From Lentisphaeria bacterium (GTDB lineage Bacteria; Verrucomicrobiota; Lentisphaeria; Victivallales; UBA1829): DNA of 47,041 nucleotides. The stretch lies in contig JAFSZN010000168.1 in assembly GCA_017455665.1 (NCBI GenBank), positions 1-47,041 of the forward strand, read 5' to 3'. Below, piece by piece: positions 30,797 to 39,101 of the stretch. The position numbers were made by a program, and so were the translations under genes. The notes below the pieces were generated by a model. It saw nothing but the letters and a program-made list of their open reading frames with translations. It was not told the DNA's origin and searched no databases. How positions within the stretch are numbered: the stretch's first letter is position 1; the number at the start of each line of letters is the position of its first letter.

Positions 30797-32779
30797 ATGA
30801 ACCGCAAATCGACCGGAAGCATGCTCCTCGCCCTGATCGCCATGACCATCGGCGCGACCGCCTGCCAGTCCGCCCCTGTCCCGGAAGCCGATCCCGAAGC
30901 CTCCGTCAAGGGCGCCATGACCGTCAACATGAACGACAAGCTCAAGATCTCCGACACCATGTTCGGTATCTTCTTCGAGGATATCAACTACGGCGCGGAC
31001 GGCGGCCTCTATGCCGAGCTCGTCGCGAACCGCGACTTCGAGTGCACCCCGGCCGACGCGCGCGGCTGGAGCGCCAAGAAATTCTGGGCGGTCGACGGCG
31101 GCAGCATGAAGTTCGACATCGCCACGAACGATCCGATCCACGCGAACAATCCGCACTACGGCGTGATCTCCGTCGACACGGTCGGCGCGCGCCTCGTCAA
31201 CGAGGGTTTCGGCGGATTCCGCTACGAAAAGGGCGCGGGCTACGACTTCTCCATGTTCGCGCGCCAGCAGGGCGACAAGCCCGCGAAGATCGAAGTCGGC
31301 CTCCTCTCCGACACCGGCGCGGTCCTCGCCTCCAAGACGGTCACCGTCGACTCCAAAAAGTGGGACAAGGTCTCCGTCTCCCTCACCGCCTCCGCCGGCA
31401 ACTCCACCGCCGACGCCTGCGGCAAGTTCTACCTGAAGCCCCTCACCGCCGGCGCGGAAGCCGCCATCGACATGGTCTCCCTCTTCCCGCAGGACACCTT
31501 CAAGGGCCGTAAGAACGGCCTCCGCAAGGACCTCGCCCAGACGCTCGCCGACCTGAAGCCGCAGTTCGTCCGCTTCCCCGGCGGCTGCGTGGCGCACGGC
31601 AACAGCTGGCAGGACGACTGCTACTACTGGAAGGATTCCGTGGGCTCACTTGAGGAACGCAAGCCGATCAAGAACCGCTGGGGCTACCACCAGACCCGCG
31701 GCCTCGGCTACTTCGAATACTTCCAGTTCTGCGAAGACATCGGCGCGTACGCGCTCCCGATCATCACCGTCGGCGTCGACTGCCAGTTCGCCGGACGCCA
31801 GCAGGCGGTCCCGATGGACCAGATGGGCCGCATCGTGCAGGACGCCCTCGACCTCGTCGAGTTCGCCAACGGCTCCACCGACACCAAGTGGGGCGCCCTT
31901 CGCGCCAAAATGGGACATCCGAAGCCGTTCGGCCTGAAGTATATCGGCCTCGGCAACGAGGAACAGATCACCGACGCCTTCGAACAGCGCTTCAAAATGG
32001 TCAACGACGCACTCGTCGCCAAGTATCCCGACATCGTCGTGGTCGGCACGGTCGGACCCGGCGCGTCCGGCGGCGACTACGACCGCGGCTGGAAGTTCGC
32101 CCGCCAGGAGAAGCTCCCGATCGTCGACGAGCACTTCTACATGAATCCGAACTGGTTCGTGGACAGCGCCCAGCACCGCTATGACAACTACGACCGCACC
32201 GGCCCGAAAGTCTACGCCGGCGAATACGCCGCTCACGCGCAGGGCAATCCCCGTCCGAACACCATCGAGACCGCCCTCGACGAGGCGATCTTCCTGACCG
32301 GCGTCGAACGCAACGGCGACGTCGTCGTAATGTCCTCCTACGCGCCGCTCCTCGGCAAGCACGGCAACATGCAGTGGACCCCGAACATGATCTACTTCTC
32401 GAACACGAAGATCGACAAGACCACGACCTACGAGGTCCAGAAGCTCTTCGGCGCGAACGCGGGCACGAACTACCTCAAGAACAAGCTTGACTTCGGCAGC
32501 GCCCTCGACCGCCGCCAGACCCTCCGGGTCGCCGTCTCTGCCGTCGAGACCAAGGACGGTAACACCGTCCTGAAGTACGTCAACACCCTCGACCAGGCCG
32601 TCTCCATCACCGTCACGCTCGACAACGCCAAGGGCATCCCCGCCTCCGCGAAGCGCACCGTCCTCACCGGACCGACCTTCACAGGCAAGGAATACACGCT
32701 CACCGACAACTACGTCAAGCTTGGCAAGACGTTCACCGTGAACCTCCCCGCCCGCTCCATGACCGTCATCCGCTTCTGA
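30797..32779 (+). CDS. Alpha-L-arabinofuranosidase, GH51, lipoprotein
   Basis: The protein has 660 residues. A signal peptide with lipobox GATAC puts Cys23 at the N-terminus of the mature lipoprotein. A GH51 start block (MFGIFFEDINYGADGGLYAELV) near 55-76 is followed by a carbohydrate-binding-like insert (about 100-235), then the (beta/alpha)8 barrel from about 240 with FVRFPGGCVAHGN, acid/base Glu388 in GLGNEEQ and nucleophile Glu476 in YAGEYAAH. A C-terminal beta-sandwich completes the family layout. It releases terminal arabinofuranose from arabinan, arabinoxylan or arabinogalactan. ATG 30797 has AAGGAA 7 bp upstream; in-frame extension to 30707 overlaps the -35 box and is rejected. Confidence 0.94.
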   Translation: MNRKSTGSMLLALIAMTIGATACQSAPVPEADPEASVKGAMTVNMNDKLKISDTMFGIFFEDINYGADGGLYAELVANRDFECTPADARGWSAKKFWAVDGGSMKFDIATNDPIHANNPHYGVISVDTVGARLVNEGFGGFRYEKGAGYDFSMFARQQGDKPAKIEVGLLSDTGAVLASKTVTVDSKKWDKVSVSLTASAGNSTADACGKFYLKPLTAGAEAAIDMVSLFPQDTFKGRKNGLRKDLAQTLADLKPQFVRFPGGCVAHGNSWQDDCYYWKDSVGSLEERKPIKNRWGYHQTRGLGYFEYFQFCEDIGAYALPIITVGVDCQFAGRQQAVPMDQMGRIVQDALDLVEFANGSTDTKWGALRAKMGHPKPFGLKYIGLGNEEQITDAFEQRFKMVNDALVAKYPDIVVVGTVGPGASGGDYDRGWKFARQEKLPIVDEHFYMNPNWFVDSAQHRYDNYDRTGPKVYAGEYAAHAQGNPRPNTIETALDEAIFLTGVERNGDVVVMSSYAPLLGKHGNMQWTPNMIYFSNTKIDKTTTYEVQKLFGANAGTNYLKNKLDFGSALDRRQTLRVAVSAVETKDGNTVLKYVNTLDQAVSITVTLDNAKGIPASAKRTVLTGPTFTGKEYTLTDNYVKLGKTFTVNLPARSMTVIRF

Positions 32780-32788
32780 GCGAACGGC

Positions 32789-32812
32789 GGTTTGCCTGAG
32801 ACCGGGCAAACC
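32789..32812 (+). repeat. Hairpin just after the GH51 stop
   Basis: GGTTTGCC (32789-32796) pairs with GGCAAACC (32805-32812). It has no T-run and precedes the true terminator. Confidence 0.6.
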
Positions 32813-32820
32813 TGACAAGG

Positions 32821-32861
32821 AAGCCTGTTCCGTCCGCACATCGTTCGGGACAGGCTTTTTT
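32821..32861 (+). terminator. Terminator of the GH51 gene
   Basis: A 12-bp stem (AAGCCTGTTCCG at 32821-32832 with CGGGACAGGCTT at 32846-32857, one G-T pair) is followed by a T-run. Confidence 0.9.
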
Positions 32862-33073
32862 CGGCGGTCCTTCACCTCGGAACAGAGAAAAATCGAAAAA
32901 AAAGAAAAGATTTTATTCGGAAGACACAATATTTCGTATCATCGAAACGTTATTCGAATAGTGCAAGGGCGTTTCGGGCATCGCCCGCCCCCATGGATCC
33001 GGCGGAAAACAACGCCGGGAGCCCGGACGCCAACGATACTGCGACAGACAGACAAGAGAAAGGAACCACGGCT

Positions 33074-34894
33074 ATGAAGAAAAACTACTCGGCATTCATT
33101 CTCGCGGCATTGGTCATTCCCGCAACAGGGCTTCTCGCGCAGGGACGCGGCGGCGGTCGCGCAGGCGGCGGAGGACGTCCCGGCGGCGCTTCTGTTCAGC
33201 CCGGCGGCGCTCGTCCCGGCGGCGGAGCGTTCAATCCCGGTCAGCCCGGCGGCGCTCGTCCCGGCGGCGGAGCGTTCAATCCCGGTCAGCCCGGCGGCGC
33301 CCGTCCCGGCGGAGGCGCATTCAATCCCGGCGGTCCTGTCCCCGGCGAACGCCGTCTCGGCGGCGCTGTGGTCATCCCCGGCGGACGTCCCGGCGTGCGT
33401 CCGCTCGATCCGCCTCAGCCGCCCCCTCCCCCGACGGGCGGCCCGGTGGTCGTCACTCCCGAATTCTTCGATCCGCTTCTGCCCGGCTACGGCTCCTACG
33501 GCTACAGACACGGCCGCGTGATCGTGGTCCCGCCGTCCGTCATCGTCACGGAACCGGACGTGGTGCAGCAGGAAGTCGTCACGGAGACCGAAACGGTCAC
33601 GACTCCCGTCCCGGCGGTCGAGGTGAAGACCGAGGAAAAAACCGCCGTGGCGGCCGCTCCGGTGAAGGCGGGCGATTTCCAGCTCGTGCTTCTGGAGGAC
33701 GATTCGGAGGACGCCACGCCCGCGGTCTGCTACAAGGCGGGCGAGGAGATGAAGTTCACGTTCTCCGTGAACAAGCTCGCGCAGAATCCGGTCGAAGGCA
33801 AGCTCTTCCTGAAGTGGAAGCGGTCCGGCGACGACGGCAAGGTCGAACAGGGCCGCACGGAGATCTCCGCCGGCCAGGCTCTCACACTCGCCACGAGCAT
33901 CGACCGTCCCGGATTCGTCCGCATCGAGGCTTCGCTGGAGGACGAAGCGGGACACGACCTGAAGAGCAAGTTCGACGGCGGCGCTGGCGCGGAGATCGAG
34001 AAGCTCACGCAGGCGGTGCCAGAACCCGAAGACTTTGACGCGTACTGGACGAAACAGAAGGAACAGCTCGCCGCCGTCGCCGCCACGCCCGAACTCAAAA
34101 AGATCAAGGCGAAACAGGACGGTTTCGACGCCTACGAGGTCAAGATCCCGTGCGCCGGGCCGCGTCCCGTGACGGGCTATCTCGTCATCCCGAGCGGCGC
34201 GGAGGCGAAATCCCTGCCGGCGAAGGTGCATTTCCAGGCGTACGGTGTGCGCGATCAGGCGGTCCCGGACGGCGTGCCGGGCATGGTCTACTTCGACGTC
34301 AACGCGCACGGGATCGAGCTGAGCCGGCCGAAATCCTACTACGACGGCATCCGCGCCCAGCTCGGCCACTACGCCTACAACAACGAGGAAAACAAGACGC
34401 CCGACACCTCGTATTTCCGCTACATGGCGGCGCGCGTGATCCGCGCGTTCGACTTCGTCAAGACGGTGTCGGCGTGGAACGGCAAGGACCTCGGCGTGAT
34501 CGGCTACAGCCAGGGCGGGCTTCAGGCGGCATGGGCGGCCGGGCTCGTCCCGGAGATCACCCACGCGGAGATCGGCATGCCGTGGTGCTCCGACGTCGGC
34601 TGCGCCAAGGCGGGCCGCCAGCGCGGCACCTGCCCGGACTACCAGCCCGGCCTCGACTACTTCGATCCGGTGAACCACATCAAACGCGCCCCCGCGACGT
34701 GCCTGGTCGACATCGTGCGCGCGGGTCTCGGCGATTATGTCGCGCAGCCCTCCGGCGTCGCCGTGCTGTTCAACAACGCCCCCGGCAAAAAGCGCGTGAT
34801 CTACTACCAGAACTGTGCCCACGCCGAGCCGAACGCCCTCTCCACGCCGGTCGTCATGCGGACCGAGGACTGGCCGGAACCCGATGAAAAATAG
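33074..34894 (+). CDS. CE7/AXE1-type acetyl esterase with Gly/Pro repeat N-terminus
   Basis: The protein has 606 residues. A signal peptide (cleavage near LLAQG) is followed by a low-complexity region (about 24-125) of Gly/Pro/Ala with three 15-residue units of the form PGGARPGGGAFNPGQ, then a Pro-run. Next comes a beta domain (about 200-310), and from about 318 an alpha/beta-hydrolase of the acetylxylan-esterase/cephalosporin-C-deacetylase family. Its nucleophile is Ser479 in GYSQGG, with likely Asp554 in GLGDYVAQPS and His583 in NCAHAEP. It would remove acetyl groups from xylan or acetylated oligosaccharides. Its place after GH51 fits hemicellulose breakdown, though a terminator separates them. 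AAAGGA lies 10 bp before the ATG. The Gly/Pro region may be a flexible or surface-associating linker. Confidence 0.85.
   Translation: MKKNYSAFILAALVIPATGLLAQGRGGGRAGGGGRPGGASVQPGGARPGGGAFNPGQPGGARPGGGAFNPGQPGGARPGGGAFNPGGPVPGERRLGGAVVIPGGRPGVRPLDPPQPPPPPTGGPVVVTPEFFDPLLPGYGSYGYRHGRVIVVPPSVIVTEPDVVQQEVVTETETVTTPVPAVEVKTEEKTAVAAAPVKAGDFQLVLLEDDSEDATPAVCYKAGEEMKFTFSVNKLAQNPVEGKLFLKWKRSGDDGKVEQGRTEISAGQALTLATSIDRPGFVRIEASLEDEAGHDLKSKFDGGAGAEIEKLTQAVPEPEDFDAYWTKQKEQLAAVAATPELKKIKAKQDGFDAYEVKIPCAGPRPVTGYLVIPSGAEAKSLPAKVHFQAYGVRDQAVPDGVPGMVYFDVNAHGIELSRPKSYYDGIRAQLGHYAYNNEENKTPDTSYFRYMAARVIRAFDFVKTVSAWNGKDLGVIGYSQGGLQAAWAAGLVPEITHAEIGMPWCSDVGCAKAGRQRGTCPDYQPGLDYFDPVNHIKRAPATCLVDIVRAGLGDYVAQPSGVAVLFNNAPGKKRVIYYQNCAHAEPNALSTPVVMRTEDWPEPDEK
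33200..33334 (+). repeat. Three tandem 45-bp repeats inside the esterase gene
   Basis: Units at 33200-33244 and 33245-33289 are identical; the third, 33290-33334, has diverged. A partial unit lies at 33179-33199. The period is a multiple of three, so copy-number change would keep the frame. Confidence 0.9.
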
Positions 34895-34920
34895 ACGAAA
34901 CAGAAAACATGCTTAAAAGA

Positions 34921-34951
34921 AACGCCCCGGAATCATCGCCGGGGCGTTTTT
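34921..34951 (+). terminator. Terminator after the CE7 gene
   Basis: A 10-bp perfect stem (AACGCCCCGG at 34921-34930 with CCGGGGCGTT at 34939-34948) is followed by T residues. Confidence 0.9.
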
Positions 34952-34996
34952 CATACGGGAAAAAAACTGGAGAGGGACTTATGCCCGCGCACTATT

Positions 34997-35578
34997 TCAA
35001 CATGATTCGCTGCCGTGTTCGCGGAGGTAGAAGAATTTCCACAACGGCGTCAAATGCATTGCCTGCAGGAACTCGCCTTGCAGAAGCATCGCCGGAATCT
35101 CATCGACGGGAAAAAGTCTCACGTCGAAGACCTCTCCTTCGTCCAGGTGCGGTTCGCCGATCTTCTTCACGCCGCACGCCAGAAAACAATGCGTCAGGTT
35201 GTTTGTTGTGGAAGGATTGGCGCTGATCGTGTCCAGCAGGGACCATTCCCCGCCGCCGTATCCGGTTTCCTCCAGCAATTCGCGCCGCGCCCCCGCAAGC
35301 GGGGAGTCATCGGTCGGCTCCAGCACACCGCACGGGATCTCCCACGACGTGCGCCCGATTCCATGTCGGTACTGCCGCTCCAGGATCATGCGGCCATCCT
35401 CCGTGATGGCGATGACGTTCACCCAGTCGGGATACTCCATCACATAGTATTCGGGAACGGTTCCGCCGTTGGGCAGTTGCAGGGATTCTCTACGCACTGT
35501 CAGCCACGGCCTGCGAATGAGGTATTCCGATTCCAGCACCTTCCATGGCGCTGCGTCAGCTTGTTCCGGATTGCTCAT
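34997..35578 (-). CDS. NUDIX hydrolase, ADP-ribose-pyrophosphatase-like
   Basis: This 193-residue protein has a NUDIX box GVLEPTDDSPLAGARRELLEETGY near 89-112 (described in part). The metal-binding core RELLEETG is exact; the first Gly-to-Glu spacing is slightly unusual. WEIPCGV before it and the AYxSPG-like segment ANPSTTNNLTH after it suit ADP-sugar pyrophosphatases, with the SPG of ADP-ribose enzymes replaced by NPS. It probably hydrolyses a nucleoside-diphosphate-linked compound in the cytoplasm; substrate not decidable. It has its own promoter at 35665-35692. Confidence 0.88.
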   Translation of the reverse strand: MSNPEQADAAPWKVLESEYLIRRPWLTVRRESLQLPNGGTVPEYYVMEYPDWVNVIAITEDGRMILERQYRHGIGRTSWEIPCGVLEPTDDSPLAGARRELLEETGYGGGEWSLLDTISANPSTTNNLTHCFLACGVKKIGEPHLDEGEVFDVRLFPVDEIPAMLLQGEFLQAMHLTPLWKFFYLREHGSESC

Positions 35579-35664
35579 GATTCTTTTTCTCCATCTGTTT
35601 CCGGTTCATACCGCTTCTTGAAATCACGGTCGATTGACGCTCAAAAAAGACTTCTCAACGCCTA

Positions 35665-35692
35665 AATATACCCCCCCTGATTGTTTTTTCAA
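35665..35692 (-). promoter_or_regulatory. Promoter of the NUDIX hydrolase
   Basis: On the minus strand TTGAAA (35692-35687) and TATATT (35670-35665) are spaced by 16 bp, 86 bp before the ATG. Confidence 0.7.
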
Positions 35693-35732
35693 GCTTTTGT
35701 TCTCCAAAAAAAGCTAAAAAAACTCCTGCAGA

Positions 35733-37253
35733 TCATAGTTCAAGGAGACATGTCCACTGCTCCCCGACCGCAGTGTCCGCACCCGATGAAACAGCGGATT
35801 CGACATCGCAGGATTGAGGCGCACCGGAACACATCGCGGGCGGGATGAAGAGCGGAGGCGGTTTCACGCCGCCGGAAATACCGGCTTTCAGCGCGCGATA
35901 CGCTGCCATGGCGCCGTGCCGGAACCGGACTTCGACCGGTTTCAGCTGACCTTTGTACCGTGCGTCGTTGTAATAGATGTTGCGTTTCAGGATGCTTTCT
36001 GCCGCGTCCGCCAGCGCGGCAGGATCCGGCGGCGACCCGGAATCGTACAGGAAGACATAGCGGTCCAGCGTCCGCGCCGGGATCAGCATGGCAAAAGAGA
36101 ACAGCGAAAAACGTTGTTCCAGCTCGGCGATCAGGCGTTCCGCCTGCCCCGTGTGCAGTTTCTCGCCCCGGAGGTCGCACACGCCGCCGGACCGGTACAG
36201 AAAATCGAAACAGGGCGTCCGCGCGAGAAACCCGGTGCACCGCACGACGTCGTTCAGCGGGTAGAGTTCGCTCCCGTTTCCGGTCGAAAGGAAGACGGTG
36301 TAGACGCCGCCCTTCCGCACACGATCCAGCGGAATAAGCTCATCGCTTACAGAAGAATCTTCCGTCTCCGAATACGCCCGGAAATGCAGGGTATGGGACA
36401 GGCTCGCGGCGACATGCCGTCCGTCGTGCCAGGTCAGCGTCACGATCCCCTCCGTGGCGAGCAGCCCCTTCCCCTGGACGTCCACGCGCGGGAACATCGT
36501 CCGCAGCCGTGCGGCGTCGCCCGCGGCACGCGCCTGGTCCCAGCAGCTGATGACCCGCAGACGCCACCACAATGCCGCGAAATCGCGCCGTTCCAGCGCG
36601 GCGAGGACTTCCCCCGCCCTGCCCGGCATCGGCGCGTGCGTCCGCCCGTCGCCCCAGTCTCCGGTCTTCAGCGCCTCAGCGAGCTCGCCGGACCTCTCGA
36701 CGGCTCGGTCCAGCAGGATCAGCAGGTACGACGGATGCCACACGGAGACCAGCCCCAGATCCCGCTCGGAAAGCATGGCGAGGAGCGTGAGGAAGGCGTG
36801 TTTCTCCGGGTCGGCGATGCTCCCCGCGCCGTACGGGGCGCAGAAGACCGTCCGCGACACGCGTCGCTGGAGCGGAGAGAGATAGGACGCATCGTCCGTC
36901 GGGTCGGGCTTGAGCTTGATCCCGTCGGGAATCCGCAGCGCCGGGACCGGGCTGACGGACCAGTATTGTTTCTTCCGAAAGAGTCCGGGATGCCGCAGGA
37001 ACAGCAGCGCGATCCACGGGTTGATGCCCGCCAGGAACTCGCGTTTCAGCGCGGGCGTGAACGGGATCCATTTGGTCGGGCCGGTGGTGCCGCTGGTCGG
37101 CTCGTGGAACAGGATTTCGTCTGTGCCGGACGCCGTGCGCCTGCGGAGCGCGATCCTCTGCGCCGCACGCGGAAACGGCAGAAGCAGGACGAACAGCAGC
37201 AGGTCCGGCAGGGCGGACAGGAACCAGAGGAGATTTGCGAGGAAGAGCGGCAT
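35733..37253 (-). CDS. GH3-family (auxin-responsive GH3-like) acyl-adenylate-forming enzyme
   Basis: This 506-residue protein belongs to the GH3 branch of acyl-adenylating enzymes. It has the ATP-binding TSGTTGPTKWIPFTPA near 53-68, KLKPDPTDDASYLSP-like segment near 113-127, the central VQGKGLLATEGIVT near 258-271, and the C-terminal KPPPLFIP near 467. In plants GH3 proteins activate jasmonate, auxin or benzoates and join them to amino acids; bacterial members are uncharacterised. The first 25 residues are strongly hydrophobic, which suggests membrane association. A Ser/Ala-rich tail ends it. It abuts the GNAT-like gene directly and is the last gene of the radical SAM cluster, suggesting it joins the cluster's acid product to an amine. 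Confidence 0.85.
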   Translation of the reverse strand: MPLFLANLLWFLSALPDLLLFVLLLPFPRAAQRIALRRRTASGTDEILFHEPTSGTTGPTKWIPFTPALKREFLAGINPWIALLFLRHPGLFRKKQYWSVSPVPALRIPDGIKLKPDPTDDASYLSPLQRRVSRTVFCAPYGAGSIADPEKHAFLTLLAMLSERDLGLVSVWHPSYLLILLDRAVERSGELAEALKTGDWGDGRTHAPMPGRAGEVLAALERRDFAALWWRLRVISCWDQARAAGDAARLRTMFPRVDVQGKGLLATEGIVTLTWHDGRHVAASLSHTLHFRAYSETEDSSVSDELIPLDRVRKGGVYTVFLSTGNGSELYPLNDVVRCTGFLARTPCFDFLYRSGGVCDLRGEKLHTGQAERLIAELEQRFSLFSFAMLIPARTLDRYVFLYDSGSPPDPAALADAAESILKRNIYYNDARYKGQLKPVEVRFRHGAMAAYRALKAGISGGVKPPPLFIPPAMCSGAPQSCDVESAVSSGADTAVGEQWTCLLEL

Positions 37254-37949
37254 TTACGAAATGTCCCATTCCGGCTCAACGGCGCGGATGACGCGTTCGG
37301 CGCGTTCGTTCAGGTTCTCCGGCGAGACCGGCGCGAGGCAGCAGAGCTCGTCGCCGTCGGTCCAGCCGGGGTTCAGGCACCGGAACAGCACGGATTCCGG
37401 GTCGTTCCGCAGTTCGTCGGAGACCAGACGGTCCTTGCTGCCGGAGAAATGCAGGATGCCCTTTGACGCCACCCATTCGCGCGGGAAAAGATGCGCCGCC
37501 ACGGCGTCGCGGAGCCGGAGCAGACCGGGGTCGGATTCGTGCGAGGGGACGTAGACGCGGAAGAACGTCGGGAGGAACCGGTACGTCCGCGCGCCCTTGC
37601 TGATCAGGAACCAGTAGCGCGGATCGTCCGGGCAGTCCCGGATGAGGCGGAGCATGATGTGCCCGAACGCGCCCGCCAGCCCGAACTGCCTCCGGTCGGA
37701 CGCGTCCACCACGGTGTCCCCGCTGAACAAGATCCGCGCGCCGTCCGGCATCGCGATCAGTTTCTGCGTGGAGAACCCCGCGACGGAACCGTCGTTCAGC
37801 AGCAGGATCACGAGGTCCTTCTGCGACAGATCCCGCCGGAACGCGTCCGGCGTCGCGCCCGTGTAGTAGCGCCGGTACAGCGCCTCCATCTCTGCAACCG
37901 TCTCCGGGGAAAGGCGTTCCGGGGCGGTGATCCTGACACGCGTCGGCAT
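37254..37949 (-). CDS. GNAT-like acyltransferase, first of two
   Basis: This 231-residue protein has an N-terminal block like GNAT N-acyltransferases: PETVAEMEALYRRYYTG, LVILLLNDGSVAGFSTQKLIAM, and RILFSGDTVVDASDRRQFGLAGAFGHIML, which resembles the acyl-CoA-binding strand and helix. It continues with YWFLISKGARTYRFLPTFFRVYVP. The canonical R/Q-x-x-G-x-G/A loop is replaced by RRQFGLAGAFG. Its stop is separated by a single codon boundary from the GH3 start, and its own start lies 3 bp after the upstream stop. Co-translation with neighbours is likely. Family assignment is moderate; substrate unknown. Confidence 0.6.
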   Translation of the reverse strand: MPTRVRITAPERLSPETVAEMEALYRRYYTGATPDAFRRDLSQKDLVILLLNDGSVAGFSTQKLIAMPDGARILFSGDTVVDASDRRQFGLAGAFGHIMLRLIRDCPDDPRYWFLISKGARTYRFLPTFFRVYVPSHESDPGLLRLRDAVAAHLFPREWVASKGILHFSGSKDRLVSDELRNDPESVLFRCLNPGWTDGDELCCLAPVSPENLNERAERVIRAVEPEWDIS

Positions 37950-37952
37950 GGT

Positions 37953-39101
37953 TCAGACCTCCAGAAGCTCAAGATACGGGACGTTCGCGCAGTCGACCGC
38001 CGGACGGTCCCGCCACGACACCGTGTAAAGGTTGCTGTCGTATCCCCAGTGGGTGATCTGGCACAGCGACGGGAAAAACCGGCTGGTCTCGTGCGCGGCA
38101 AGCATCAGAATGGACCGGCGCGGGATGGCGTCCGCCGCCGCCCGGAGCAGCGCATGCAGCCGCACGCGCGGCGCGCCTTTCGGCGTATCCTTCCAGCGGA
38201 TCACATGCCCCCGTTTGCGAACCGGGAAGCGTTCGGGCCTGCCGTCCTCCGAAACGCACCAGTACGCCAGAATCCGGTGGTCCAGGTCCGACCCGGGACG
38301 CGGCATGCGCGGCCCCCGGACCAGCGCGAGCGCGGCATTGAGGACCGGACGGCACACGCGCAGCCAGGGCGCGTATCCGTCGACATGGATCTGGCGGTGT
38401 TTCCGGGGATCGGTCACCGCGCCGCACGCCGCGATCCGTCCGTTTTCGCGCACGACAATGAAATCCGAGGCGTTCAGCCCCGCCGGGAACCTGCCGTCCC
38501 CGAACACCGGAAAGAAATCAAGATGCCGCGCCGTATTTTTATAGAAATCAAATATCTCCGCCCGGTCGGATTCCGTGCCCCGGCTGACCGACAAATCGCG
38601 GCTCCTTTTCGCATCCAGGCGGATCGCGCCGGGCGTGAAGAGGAAGGTGCGGAACCTCTCCTGCGGATGGTACAACGGCAGTCCGCAGCGTCCGCCCTCC
38701 AGCACCCGGATCGCGGCGGCGTTGTCGCTGACGATCGTCGTGAAGCAGACGGGCGCGGGATGCGCCGCGTCGTATTCGCGCAGGAGCTCATAGCCGCGGA
38801 AGATCGCCCGGCTCCAGCGCTGTTCGGGCTTCAGGCGCAGGCTGCCGAGATACTCCGCCGTAACCGGCTGAGAGTTGAAGTAGACCGTCTTTTCGCACCG
38901 GAGTCCGCAGCCGGAGATCTCGCCCGTCGCGTCGTCCGTCCACAGGAAATGCTTCAGCTCGCGCCCCTTCAGCGCCTCCGCGGCGAAGAAATCGCCGTTA
39001 TGCGGAAACGACACGGAGACCGCGCCGCTCATCGGGATCCGGGTCAGGGCGAGCAGCGCCGCGCCGTCCTCCGGGGTCGCAAACCGGACGCCGCAGCTCA
39101 T
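37953..39101 (-). CDS. GNAT-like protein, second of two, two-domain
   Basis: This 382-residue protein begins with VRFATPEDGAALLALTRIPM, a typical GNAT first strand and helix, followed by HFLWTDDATGEISGCGLRC and YLGSLRLKPEQRWSRAIFRGYELL, the acetyl-CoA-binding region. A second, weaker repeat of the fold (about 190-380) contains DFIVVRENGRIAACGAV and LMLAAHETSRFFPSL. ATG 39101 overlaps the radical SAM stop (ATGA), with GGAGA close upstream. It sits between the radical SAM genes and the other GNAT-like gene. An amino- or fatty-acyl transfer role is inferred. Confidence 0.65.
   Translation of the reverse strand: MSCGVRFATPEDGAALLALTRIPMSGAVSVSFPHNGDFFAAEALKGRELKHFLWTDDATGEISGCGLRCEKTVYFNSQPVTAEYLGSLRLKPEQRWSRAIFRGYELLREYDAAHPAPVCFTTIVSDNAAAIRVLEGGRCGLPLYHPQERFRTFLFTPGAIRLDAKRSRDLSVSRGTESDRAEIFDFYKNTARHLDFFPVFGDGRFPAGLNASDFIVVRENGRIAACGAVTDPRKHRQIHVDGYAPWLRVCRPVLNAALALVRGPRMPRPGSDLDHRILAYWCVSEDGRPERFPVRKRGHVIRWKDTPKGAPRVRLHALLRAAADAIPRRSILMLAAHETSRFFPSLCQITHWGYDSNLYTVSWRDRPAVDCANVPYLELLEV

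Noticed and set aside
28414-34996. SusC/SusD-type polysaccharide utilisation locus
   Set aside because: No TonB-dependent receptor or SusD-like protein is encoded in the window.
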